Below are positions 56,359 through 64,000 of a DNA stretch of 64,000 nt, piece after piece (within the stretch, counting starts at the first letter, position 1; every line of letters begins with the position of its first letter). The DNA is taken from NCBI RefSeq assembly GCF_000661915.1, contig NZ_CP007509.1, positions 186,001 through 250,000 of the forward strand. Reading direction: 5' to 3'. A program made the position numbers and the translations under genes. This DNA is from Stutzerimonas decontaminans. GTDB lineage: Bacteria > Pseudomonadota > Gammaproteobacteria > Pseudomonadales > Pseudomonadaceae. The notes beneath the pieces were generated by a model that saw nothing but the letters and a program-made list of their open reading frames with translations, had not been told where the DNA came from and did not search any database.

Positions 56359-58092
56359 ATGGAACAGACAGGCGAAGCTCGACCGCTGAAAGTCTATCTG
56401 GCGGTCGGATTGCTGCAGGGTTTGGCGCTCTGGGCGGCCAGCGAGGCCTGGCCGCACGCTGCTGGCTGGCGAGTCCTGTGTTCGGCACTGCTGGCCTTCA
56501 CGGTGATTGGCGGCTGGCAGGTGCAGCTGCTCTGGGGCGGGCTGCGCGAGGCCGGACGCTGGCGCCTGGTCCTTGCCGCAGCTCTGTTGCCGGCCGTGCT
56601 GGCGGGCGGTCTCGCCCTGCAGTTCGACCAGCCGCGCTGGTATTACCTGGGCGAATCCGTCGGCACGCTGCTGCTGTGGAGCAACCTGATCCTGGCTTAT
56701 GTGCTGACACCCTTCATCCAGGCGCGGCATGCCTATCATCGCTGGCGTGTCGACTACGCCGCGCTGTACCGGCATGCCATCAACAACGGCCTGCTGCTGT
56801 TCATGGCGCTGCTGATGCTGGCGGCGTTCTGGCTGCTGATATGGCTCTGGGCCGGCCTGTTCAAGCTGGTCGGCATCAGGATTTTCGCAACCCTGTTCGA
56901 GTCCTCCGGCTTTATCTGGGTGGCCAGCGCGACGGTTGTCGCCATCGGGCTGTGGATCGGCCTTGAGCGCGGCCAGGTGGTCGATGCGCTGCGCAACGTG
57001 CTGCAGGCGATGTGTCGCTTCCTGCTGCCGCTGACGGTGCTGATCCTGCTGCTGTTCGTGGTCTGCCTGCCGTTCACCGGCCTGCAGCCGCTGTGGGAGA
57101 CCCGCCACGCGACGCCGATCCTGCTGGCCATGGTGTTCGCCCATGTCGCGCTGCTCAACGGCGTCATTCAGGATGGCCGGCAAGCGGTGCATTACCCGCG
57201 GGCGCTGCGCGTGCTGGTCGACGCCAGCTCCCTGTGCCTGCCGCTGCTGGCAGCTCTTGCGATTTACGCGCTCTGGCTGCGGATCGGCCAGTACGGGCTC
57301 ACGCCTGATCGGGTGGTGGCGGTCGGGGCGACGCTGGTTGCGCTGCTGCATGCGCTGGCGCTGATGGCAGCGGTGCTGCAACGGCGCGATGGATGGCTGG
57401 CGGGGTTGCGCCGGAGCAATCCGGTACTGGCGCTGACATCGGTGGCGCTGTTGCTATTGCTGCATGTGCCGCCGTTGAGCCCGTTGCAGCTCAGCGCGGC
57501 CAACCAGTACCAGCGCCTGCTCGACGAGCGGGTGCCGACAGATCGCACCGACCTCGGCGCATTGCGCTTTCAGCTGGGACAACCCGGCCGCGACCATCTG
57601 GAAAAACTGCGCCAGCGCCTGGCCGAGCCCGATGTCGAAGACGCACGACGCGAGCAACTGCAGGCAGACCTGCAGCGCGTGGACAAGGCTGACAACTACT
57701 GGAACTGGCGACACGCGCACGACATGGCCAATACCGCGCCGGTGCCGTGGATCGGCCAGCCCCTTGAGGACGCCAACGGGGCATTGGCGCAGGCTATCGC
57801 GACACAGGGCTGTGACGAGGATTGCATGCTGTTTGCCGTCGATCTGGATGATGACAGTCAACCCGAGGTGCTGCTGTTGCGCGGTGCACGGTCGCGGATC
57901 GTGACGGTGCTGGGCCGTGGCGATACCGCCGGCTGGCGCTGGATCGGGCACCTGCGCACGATCGATCAGCAGGCCCTCGACGGCGAGTCGCTCAAGCAGC
58001 AGATCGAGCGCGGTGCCTGGCGGGTGGTGCCGCCGCGCTTCAAGGCTCTGGAAATCGACGGCATACGGCTGGAGCCGGCGATTACCGAATAG
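56359..58092 (+). CDS. DUF4153 membrane protein
   Basis: A 577-residue protein (579 from the ATG at 56353) with about eleven membrane segments in the first 375 residues and a soluble C-terminal domain of about 190 residues with helices and an EF-like DLDDDSQPEVLLL stretch. The membrane part fits the DUF4153 family, which has no assigned reaction. It is followed by a strong shared terminator with ilvD. A weak AAGGA ribosome site supports the start. Confidence 0.75.
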   Translation: MEQTGEARPLKVYLAVGLLQGLALWAASEAWPHAAGWRVLCSALLAFTVIGGWQVQLLWGGLREAGRWRLVLAAALLPAVLAGGLALQFDQPRWYYLGESVGTLLLWSNLILAYVLTPFIQARHAYHRWRVDYAALYRHAINNGLLLFMALLMLAAFWLLIWLWAGLFKLVGIRIFATLFESSGFIWVASATVVAIGLWIGLERGQVVDALRNVLQAMCRFLLPLTVLILLLFVVCLPFTGLQPLWETRHATPILLAMVFAHVALLNGVIQDGRQAVHYPRALRVLVDASSLCLPLLAALAIYALWLRIGQYGLTPDRVVAVGATLVALLHALALMAAVLQRRDGWLAGLRRSNPVLALTSVALLLLLHVPPLSPLQLSAANQYQRLLDERVPTDRTDLGALRFQLGQPGRDHLEKLRQRLAEPDVEDARREQLQADLQRVDKADNYWNWRHAHDMANTAPVPWIGQPLEDANGALAQAIATQGCDEDCMLFAVDLDDDSQPEVLLLRGARSRIVTVLGRGDTAGWRWIGHLRTIDQQALDGESLKQQIERGAWRVVPPRFKALEIDGIRLEPAITE

Positions 58093-58101
58093 CGCGCATG
58101 A

Positions 58102-58128
58102 AAAAGCCCGACGCAAGGTCGGGCTTTT
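58102..58128. terminator. Bidirectional terminator between DUF4153 gene and ilvD
   Basis: A perfect 11-bp stem (58102-58112 with 58118-58128) with loop gcaag, flanked by an A-run and a T-run, ends both convergent transcripts. Confidence 0.92.
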
Positions 58129-58150
58129 CTGTTGCGGCCGTGGCTGGCGA

Positions 58151-59989
58151 TCAGCCGTCCAGCATCGCCTTGTTGCGCACCGCACCCTTGTCGGCGCTGG
58201 TGGCGAGCAGGGCGTAGGCCTTGAGCGCTGTGGTCACCTTGCGCGCGCGTGGCTGAGCCGGCTTCCAGCCCTTCTTGTCCTGCTCGATGCGGCGATGGGA
58301 CAGCTCTTCATCGCTGACCAGCAGGTTGATGCTGCGGTTGGGAATGTCGATCAGCACCTTGTCGCCATCCTGCACGAGGCCGATGGCGCCGCCCGCAGCC
58401 GCTTCCGGCGAGGCATGGCCGATGGACAGGCCCGAGGTGCCGCCGGAGAAGCGGCCGTCGGTGAGCAGGGCGCAATCCTTGCCCAGACCCTTGGACTTCA
58501 GGTAACTGGTGGGGTAGAGCATCTCCTGCATGCCCGGGCCGCCCTTCGGGCCTTCGTAACGGATGATGACGATGTCGCCCGGCTTCACTTCGTCATTGAG
58601 GATGCCTTTGACGGCGCTGTCCTGGCTTTCGAAGATCTTTGCGGTGCCTTCGAAGACGTGGATGGATTCGTCCACGCCGGCGGTTTTCACCACGCAGCCA
58701 TCGAGGGCGATGTTGCCGTACAGAACCGCCAGGCCGCCTTCTTGCGAGTAGGCGTGCTCGACGCTACGGATGCAGCCTTCGGCGCGGTCCAGATCGAGGG
58801 TGTCCCAACGGGTCGACTGGCTGAACGCCGTCTGTGTCGGGATACCGGCCGGACCTGCCTTGAAGAAGGTGTGCACCGCTTCGTCCTGAGTCTGGGTGAT
58901 GTCCCACTGCGCGATGGCTTCAGCCATGGTCCGGCTGTGCACGGTGGGCACGTCGGTGTGCAGCAGGCCGCCGCGAGCGAGCTCGCCAAGAATGGAGAAG
59001 ATACCGCCGGCGCGGTGCACGTCTTCCATGTGGTACTTCTGGATGTTCGGCGCCACCTTGCACAGCTGCGGCACCTTGCGCGACAGGGCGTCGATGGCGC
59101 GCAGGTCGAAGTCGACCTCGGCTTCCTGGGCGGCGGCCAAGAGGTGCAGGATGGTGTTGGTCGAGCCACCCATGGCGATGTCCAGGGTCATGGCATTCTC
59201 GAACGCCTTGCGGCTGGCGATATTGCGCGGCAGCACGGACTCGTCGCCCTCGCCGTAGTAACGCTGGCAGAGCTCGACAGCGATGCGACCGGCGCGCAGG
59301 AAAAGCTGCTCGCGGTCGCTATGGGTGGCCAGGGTCGAGCCGTTGCCGGGCAGGGCGAGGCCCAGGGCTTCGGCAAGGCAGTTCATCGAGTTGGCGGTGA
59401 ACATGCCGGAGCAGCTGCCGCAGGTCGGGCAGGCGCTGCGCTCGTATTCGGCGACTTTTTCATCACTGGCCGATTCGTCGGCGGCGATGACCATGGCATC
59501 GACCAGGTCCAGGCCATGGCTGGCCAGTTTGGTCTTGCCGGCTTCCATCGGCCCGCCGGAGACGAACACCACCGGGATGTTCAGGCGCAGCGCGGCCATC
59601 AGCATGCCGGGGGTGATCTTGTCGCAGTTGGAGATGCAGACGATGGCGTCGGCGCAATGGGCATTGACCATGTATTCCACCGAATCGGCGATGATCTCGC
59701 GCGATGGCAGCGAGTAGAGCATGCCGTCGTGGCCCATGGCGATGCCGTCGTCGACCGCGATGGTATTGAACTCCTTGGCCACGCCGCCGGCTTTTTCGAT
59801 CTCACGGGCGACCAGTTGGCCCATGTCTTTCAGGTGCACGTGACCGGGAACGAACTGGGTGAAGGAGTTGGCGATGGCGATGATCGGCTTCTTGAAGTCT
59901 TCATCCTTCATGCCGGTGGCGCGCCACAACGCGCGGGCGCCGGCCATGTTGCGGCCGTGCGTGGAGGTTTTCGAACGGTAATCGGGCAT
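58151..59989 (-). CDS. ilvD: Dihydroxy-acid dehydratase IlvD
   Basis: A 612-residue iron-sulfur enzyme of valine, isoleucine and pantothenate synthesis. Cluster and metal ligands are visible: D81 in [14 protein letters not shown]122-D123-K124 in [11 protein letters not shown] and the third Cys region in [20 protein letters not shown] (187-204). Length fits the E. coli enzyme (616). The ATG at 59989 has a CAGGAA ribosome site. The enzyme is cytoplasmic and oxygen-sensitive. Confidence 0.97.
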   Translation of the reverse strand: MPDYRSKTSTHGRNMAGARALWRATGMKDEDFKKPIIAIANSFTQFVPGHVHLKDMGQLVAREIEKAGGVAKEFNTIAVDDGIAMGHDGMLYSLPSREIIADSVEYMVNAHCADAIVCISNCDKITPGMLMAALRLNIPVVFVSGGPMEAGKTKLASHGLDLVDAMVIAADESASDEKVAEYERSACPTCGSCSGMFTANSMNCLAEALGLALPGNGSTLATHSDREQLFLRAGRIAVELCQRYYGEGDESVLPRNIASRKAFENAMTLDIAMGGSTNTILHLLAAAQEAEVDFDLRAIDALSRKVPQLCKVAPNIQKYHMEDVHRAGGIFSILGELARGGLLHTDVPTVHSRTMAEAIAQWDITQTQDEAVHTFFKAGPAGIPTQTAFSQSTRWDTLDLDRAEGCIRSVEHAYSQEGGLAVLYGNIALDGCVVKTAGVDESIHVFEGTAKIFESQDSAVKGILNDEVKPGDIVIIRYEGPKGGPGMQEMLYPTSYLKSKGLGKDCALLTDGRFSGGTSGLSIGHASPEAAAGGAIGLVQDGDKVLIDIPNRSINLLVSDEELSHRRIEQDKKGWKPAQPRARKVTTALKAYALLATSADKGAVRNKAMLDG

Positions 59990-60487
59990 GACGGTTCCTG
60001 CGGCTAATCAGGTAATCGGAGGTATGCATATGGTGAGCAACGCCTGTGCCGGATGCAACGGAGGGTGACCGTGCGTTCGGAAGGGGCCGGGTCGAGGCGG
60101 GTAGACGCTCGTAGGGCCTGGGCTCAGTGGTCGCCGTGTGGTGAATGGCGAGATATCACCGATTCTACGCACGTTCCCGTGCTCGGGCCAGGCGCGACGA
60201 TTGCCGGTGCTGCGCTATACCGCATGCCAGCCGGCCGGCGCCGCTGGGGAGGAGGTTTTGCCAGCGAATTGGCAGGTGTTTTCCGGGCGTGACCGCCCGT
60301 CCACTTGGCTGGCGGGTCAAGGATCGCTCGCTACAGTCCATTCCCGACCGTTTCGCTGGTGATTGCACCTTGTCGTGCCGCTGACCAGCGAGCGGTCGCC
60401 TCGCCATGAGTGCCCGTTTTGCGGAGTAGCGGGCAGCTGGTGATAAGTGAGGCGTCCTTATACCAACGATAAGAATGAGGAATGCAG
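59990..60487. other. Divergent intergenic region between ilvD and the cutinase gene
   Basis: Nearly 500 bases with no convincing gene; three short plus-strand frames within it share no start signals. It must contain the ilvD and cutinase promoters. Just before the cutinase there is an AT-rich patch and a short inverted repeat (cttat...ataag, about 60450-60470). Nothing else regular was found. Confidence 0.5.
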
Positions 60488-61336
60488 ATGCACAAGTTCA
60501 CACGCCGATACCTGAGCGCCGCTGCTCTGGTGGCCCTATCCGCAACCGCCGTCGCTGCCCCCCTACCGGACACGCCAGGGACACCATTTCCCTCGGTTTC
60601 GAGCTTCGACAATTCCGGCCCCTACGCCGTCACCAGCCAGAGCGAGGGGCCGAGCTGCCGCGTGTTCCGGCCACGCACGCTGGGCCAGAACGGTGTCAGG
60701 CACCCGATCATTCTGTGGGGCAATGGCACCGGCACCGGGCCGACGACCTATTCCGGACTGCTGACCCACTGGGCCAGCCATGGCTTCGTGGTGGCCGCGG
60801 CGGAAACCTCCAACGCCGGCACCGGGCGAGACATGCTTGCCTGCCTCGACTACCTGGTGCAGGAAAGCAATCGCACCTACGGCACCTACGTCGGCGTGCT
60901 GAACACCGGACGGGTCGCCACATCGGGCCATTCCCAGGGCGGCGGTGGCTCGATCATGGCCGGGCAGGACGATCGCGTGAAGGTCACTGCGCCGATCCAG
61001 CCGTATACCATCGGGCTTGGGCACGACACGTCGTCGCAGCGCAATCAGCGCGGGCCGATGTTTCTGATGTCGGGCGGCGCGGACACCATCGCCATTCCGT
61101 ACCTGAACGCCCAGCCGGTCTACACCCGAGCCAACGTTCCGGTCTTCTGGGGTGAGCGGCGCTATGTCAGCCATTTCGAGCCGGTCGGTAATGGTGGTGC
61201 CTATCGTGGACCGACGACGGCCTGGTTCCGTTATCACCTGATGGACGACGAGAGTGCGCGTGGCACCTTCTACGGGCGTTTCTGCGGGTTGTGCACCAGC
61301 CTGTTGTGGAGCGACCAACGCAAGGGCATCGAGTAG
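60488..61336 (+). CDS. Secreted cutinase / polyester hydrolase (P. mendocina type)
   Basis: A 282-residue alpha/beta hydrolase. A Sec signal peptide (residues 1-23, ending AVA) precedes the mature start APLPDTPG. The catalytic triad is S149 in the nucleophile elbow GHSQGG, D199 in GGADTIA and H229 in SHFEP; with the mature start as residue 1 these are S126, D176 and H206, the numbers I recall for the P. mendocina cutinase. A C-terminal CGLC gives a likely disulfide. The enzyme should hydrolyse cutin-like polyesters outside the cell. The start at 60488 is chosen for spacing from GAGGA; 60482 is too close to it. It sits alone between ilvD and the rlmI-like gene with its own terminator. Confidence 0.9.
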   Translation: MHKFTRRYLSAAALVALSATAVAAPLPDTPGTPFPSVSSFDNSGPYAVTSQSEGPSCRVFRPRTLGQNGVRHPIILWGNGTGTGPTTYSGLLTHWASHGFVVAAAETSNAGTGRDMLACLDYLVQESNRTYGTYVGVLNTGRVATSGHSQGGGGSIMAGQDDRVKVTAPIQPYTIGLGHDTSSQRNQRGPMFLMSGGADTIAIPYLNAQPVYTRANVPVFWGERRYVSHFEPVGNGGAYRGPTTAWFRYHLMDDESARGTFYGRFCGLCTSLLWSDQRKGIE

Positions 61337-61348
61337 TACGGCACGAAG

Positions 61349-61380
61349 AACCCCTCGCCCGGAGTACCGGGCGAGGGGTT
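61349..61380 (+). terminator. Terminator after the cutinase gene
   Basis: A perfect 14-bp stem (61349-61362 with 61367-61380) with loop agta begins 12 bases after the stop. It may also serve the convergent rRNA methyltransferase gene. Confidence 0.88.
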
Positions 61381-61411
61381 CATATGTACGAAGCGCGGGT
61401 TCGCGCCGCCG

Positions 61412-62608
61412 TCAGCTGTTGGGCAGGATGCGGCAGGTCAGGCTCTTGATGTAGCGGGTTTCCGGGATCGCCGGATGTACCGGATGATCCGGGCCCTGAG
61501 CGCCGCGTTCGAGCAGCTGGATATTGCGGTCGAGATGGCGCGCGCTGCCGAGCAGGATGTTCTGCAGGTGATCTTCTTCCAGGTGCATGGAGCAGCTGGC
61601 GCTGACCAGGATGCCGTCCTTGTTGAGCAGGCGCATGGCGGCTTCGTTGAGGCGACGGTAAGCGGCCTCGCCATTCTTGATGTCCTTCTTGCGCTTGATG
61701 AAGGCGGGCGGGTCGGTGATGACCACATCGAAGCGCTCCTCGGCGTTCTTCAGTTCCTTCATCGCCTCGAAGGCATCGCCCTCGACGCAGGTCATCTTCT
61801 CGGCAACGCCATTCAGTGCCGCGTTGCGCTCGACGCCGTCCAGGGCAAAAGCCGAGGCATCGACGCAGAACACTTCGCTGGCACCGAAGGCCGCCGCCTG
61901 CACGCCCCAGCCGCCGATGTAGCTGAACAGGTCGAGCACGCGCTTGCCCTTCACGTAGGGCGCCAGGCGCGCGCGGTTCATGCGGTGATCGTAGAACCAG
62001 CCGGTCTTCTGGCCCTGCAGCACCGGTGCTTCGAACTTCACGCCGTTCTCTTCCAGCGCGACCCATTCCGGCACCACGCCGAACGCGGTATCGACGTAAC
62101 GCTCCAGGCCTTCGGCGTCGCGGGCGCTGGAGTCGTTCTTCCACAGTACGCCGCGGGGCTTGAGCACCTGCACCAGCGCCTCCAGCACGGCATCCTTATT
62201 GCGCTCCATGGTGGCCGAGGCCAGCTGCACCACCAGATGGTCGTGGAAGCGATCCACCACCAGGCCCGGCAGCAGGTCGGAATCGCCGTAGATCAGGCGG
62301 TAGCACGGCTGATCGAACAGGCGATCACGCAGCGACAGCGCGACCTGAATGCGATGCACCAGCAGCGACTTGTCCAGGCTGTGCTTGAGATCGCGCGACA
62401 GCAGGCGTGCGCAGATAAGGTTGTTCGGCGACACCCCGACGATGCCCAGCGGTTTGCCGCCGGCGGCTTCGAGCACGGCCTGATCCCCGGCGGCGAAGCC
62501 CGCCAGCGGCGTGGCCGCGGTGTCCACCTCGTTGCTGTAGACCCACAGATGGCCGGCGCGCAGGCGGCGATCGGCATTGGCTTTGAGGCGCAGGCTGGGC
62601 AGGGTCAT
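61412..62608 (-). CDS. Class I SAM-dependent rRNA methyltransferase, RlmI-like
   Basis: A 398-residue enzyme: N-terminal PUA domain (about residues 1-75; SLRLKANADRRLRAGHLWVYSNEV) and a Rossmann methyltransferase (about 180-398) with SAM motif LDLFSYIGGWGVQAA, acidic loop VFCVDAS, the DPPAF substrate loop and SCSMH after it. RlmI methylates a cytosine of 23S rRNA in E. coli; this protein matches that architecture and length (396). The exact target base is inferred from the family. Confidence 0.88.
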   Translation of the reverse strand: MTLPSLRLKANADRRLRAGHLWVYSNEVDTAATPLAGFAAGDQAVLEAAGGKPLGIVGVSPNNLICARLLSRDLKHSLDKSLLVHRIQVALSLRDRLFDQPCYRLIYGDSDLLPGLVVDRFHDHLVVQLASATMERNKDAVLEALVQVLKPRGVLWKNDSSARDAEGLERYVDTAFGVVPEWVALEENGVKFEAPVLQGQKTGWFYDHRMNRARLAPYVKGKRVLDLFSYIGGWGVQAAAFGASEVFCVDASAFALDGVERNAALNGVAEKMTCVEGDAFEAMKELKNAEERFDVVITDPPAFIKRKKDIKNGEAAYRRLNEAAMRLLNKDGILVSASCSMHLEEDHLQNILLGSARHLDRNIQLLERGAQGPDHPVHPAIPETRYIKSLTCRILPNS

Positions 62609-62710
62609 CGGCGGGGCTCCGGGAAAAAGACGGGCATTCTAAACGAGCGGCAGGCCACGCGCGCCAGCGCTGCCGGAAAATCCTCGCAGCACCCGCCACG
62701 TGTCGCCCGC

Positions 62711-63250
62711 TCAGGCGGACAGGGCGTCGATCAGCGCCTGACTGAACGCCGGGATGTCATCCGGCTTGCGACTGCTGATCAGCTGACCGTCCACCACCAC
62801 CTGCTCATCGACCCACTCGGCGCCGGCGTTCTTCAGGTCGTCGGTAAGCGAAGGCCAGCTGGTCATGCGCTTGCCCTTGACCAGACCGGCCGAGATCAAC
62901 AGCCAGCCGCCGTGACAGATCACCGCTATCGGTTTGTTCGCCGCGGCGGCGTCGCGCACCAGCTTCTGCGCGGTTTCGTCGGTGCGAATGGTGTCGGAGT
63001 TGACCACGCCGCCGGGTAACAGCACGGCGTCATAGTCATTCACATCGAGGTCATCGAAGGTCTTGTCCACGTGAAACTTGCTGGCCGGCGTGGTGTGGTT
63101 CCAGCCGGTCACTTCGCCATTCTTGGCGGAGACAATCTGGGCTGTCGCACCGGCCTTCTCCAGCGCTTCCTGAGGTCCGGTCAGCTCGACCTGCTCGAAG
63201 CCGTCGGTTACCAGGATTGCCACGCGCTTGCCGTTGAGGGGTTGGGTCAT
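62711..63250 (-). CDS. pfpI: DJ-1/PfpI family protein
   Basis: A 179-residue protein of the DJ-1/PfpI superfamily. The nucleophile elbow AVICHGG carries Cys112 next to H113, and GFEQVEL holds the conserved Glu that lowers its pKa. Members are reported as deglycases, proteases or chaperones of stressed proteins; the activity is debated. The ATG at 63250 has a perfect GGAGG at 7 bases; a start two codons earlier would sit on the ribosome site. A longer reading to 63763 only shadows the HDOD gene on the other strand. Confidence 0.9.
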   Translation of the reverse strand: MTQPLNGKRVAILVTDGFEQVELTGPQEALEKAGATAQIVSAKNGEVTGWNHTTPASKFHVDKTFDDLDVNDYDAVLLPGGVVNSDTIRTDETAQKLVRDAAAANKPIAVICHGGWLLISAGLVKGKRMTSWPSLTDDLKNAGAEWVDEQVVVDGQLISSRKPDDIPAFSQALIDALSA

Positions 63251-63377
63251 GAGCATGCCTCCGTTTGTCTGTCGGTAAGCTCGCCGAATGCGAGTCACTT
63301 GAAATGGGACCCGCTTCTCAGCCAAAGTTCGCCCTTTCGTGCCAGTGGCACTTTGCCTTCTCGTCGAGCGACCCTTC

Positions 63378-64000
63378 ATGGCCGTTGAACTTTCCGCCGA
63401 ACAGATCCGCCGGGTGCTGCAAGGCATCAGCGTGCCACCGCAACCGCAGATCATGGTCGACCTGCAGATGGAGCAGGTCATGCCGGTGCCCGATCTGAAG
63501 GCGATCGCCCGGCTGATCAGCCAGGACCCGGGCCTTTCCGGAGCGCTGCTCAAGCTGGTCAACTCGCCGCATTTCGGTCTGGCCAACCGCATCGCTTCCA
63601 TCCAGCAGGCGGTAAACCTGCTGGGCTGCAATTCGGTGATCAACTTGATCAACGCGCAGTCAATCAAGGGCGAGATGAGCGATGAGACCATCGTGACCCT
63701 GAGCCGCTTCTGGGACAGTGCGCAGGACGTGGCCATGGCCTGCCTGACCCTGGCCAAGCGCATCGGTTACCAGTCCCCGGATGAGGCGTACACGCTGGGG
63801 CTTTTCCACAACTGCGGCATCCCGCTGATGCTCAAGCGCTTCCCCGGTTACATGAGTGTGCTGGAAGAGGCGTACGCCAGTACCGGTGACGGCCAGCGCA
63901 TCGTCGATATCGAGAATCGCGTGCTCAGCACCAACCATGCTGTGGTCGGCTACTTCACCGCCAAGTCGTGGAATCTGCCGCTGCACCTGTGCGATGCCAT
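63378..64000 (+). CDS. HDOD-domain protein (runs off the right edge)
   Basis: The reading frame is open from the ATG at 63378 to the last base, giving the first 207 residues. They match an HDOD domain from about residue 18: VPPQPQIMVDLQMEQV, LISQDPGLSGALLKLVNSPHFGL, and GLFHNCGIPLML. HDOD proteins are helical signalling modules, often in cyclic-di-GMP or chemotaxis pathways, and may continue into other domains beyond the window. It is divergent from pfpI with a 127-base gap. Confidence 0.85.
   Translation, partial: MAVELSAEQIRRVLQGISVPPQPQIMVDLQMEQVMPVPDLKAIARLISQDPGLSGALLKLVNSPHFGLANRIASIQQAVNLLGCNSVINLINAQSIKGEMSDETIVTLSRFWDSAQDVAMACLTLAKRIGYQSPDEAYTLGLFHNCGIPLMLKRFPGYMSVLEEAYASTGDGQRIVDIENRVLSTNHAVVGYFTAKSWNLPLHLCDA

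Noticed and set aside
62711..63763. A 350-residue version of the PfpI protein
   Set aside because: The extra N-terminal part is only the antisense of the HDOD gene; the 179-residue start at 63250 has an ideal ribosome site and family length.

Overview
The window looks like a chromosomal segment of a high-GC gammaproteobacterium of the Pseudomonas/Stutzerimonas (P. stutzeri-like) group. The main reasons are the KinB/AlgB pair, AmpDh2, the cytochrome c4/DsbA/EEP/DgcH cluster, the OpdH-TctABC tricarboxylate system, the recC-recB-recD gene order and the extended PstC/PstA permeases, all typical of Pseudomonas. Several blocks match gene orders I remember from P. aeruginosa PAO1, but they lie far apart there, so the window is a mosaic relative to that genome. 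No tRNA, rRNA, CRISPR array, transposase or prophage gene was seen.

Layout. 1-8.3 kb: the end of a cytochrome c4 gene, then dsbA, an EEP-family phosphohydrolase gene, a diguanylate cyclase gene (dgcH-like), an ampDh2-like lipoprotein amidase gene and a DUF1330 gene; then kinB/algB on the minus strand. 8.2-9.7 kb: a compact stretch of small genes (a DUF2383 four-helix protein, a short exported protein, a DUF1328/UPF0391 membrane peptide). Two strong sigma-54 (-24/-12) promoter matches lie here, right beside algB, an NtrC-type activator gene. 10-15.1 kb: an SpmA-SpmB fusion protein and a TAXI-type TRAP transporter. 15.6-25.1 kb: a 7TMR-DISM diguanylate cyclase, then the tricarboxylate locus tctE/tctD divergent from opdH-tctC-tctB-tctA, followed by an AbrB-family membrane protein. 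25.1-27.8 kb: a Na/Pi cotransporter and a periplasmic tandem-Cache protein.

28-36.8 kb: recC-recB-recD (RecBCD nuclease/helicase). 36.8-40 kb: a small membrane protein, an AEC transporter, a third diguanylate cyclase and an acyl-CoA thioesterase. 40.2-47.2 kb: the phosphate regulon operon pstS-pstC-pstA-pstB-phoU, with Pho boxes before pstS and pstC and prominent hairpins in three of its four intergenic spacers. 47.3-49.2 kb: a LysR regulator divergent from a DMT exporter, with a clean LysR-type dyad. 49.2-52 kb: a GTPase (DUF3482)/membrane protein (DUF2868) overlapping pair. 52-63.3 kb: glpQ, folA, a YitT-family protein, a YfcE-like phosphodiesterase, an FAD oxidoreductase, a DUF4153 membrane protein, ilvD, a secreted polyester hydrolase (cutinase, closely resembling that of P. 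mendocina), an RlmI-like rRNA methyltransferase and a PfpI/DJ-1 protein. The window ends inside an HDOD-domain signalling gene.

Most of this is housekeeping and envelope, nutrient and signalling genetics. The parts most worth a second look are the sigma-54 small-gene module beside algB, the enlarged Pst permeases with structured intergenic RNA, the cutinase gene, the standalone tandem-Cache protein, and the DUF3482/DUF2868 pair.
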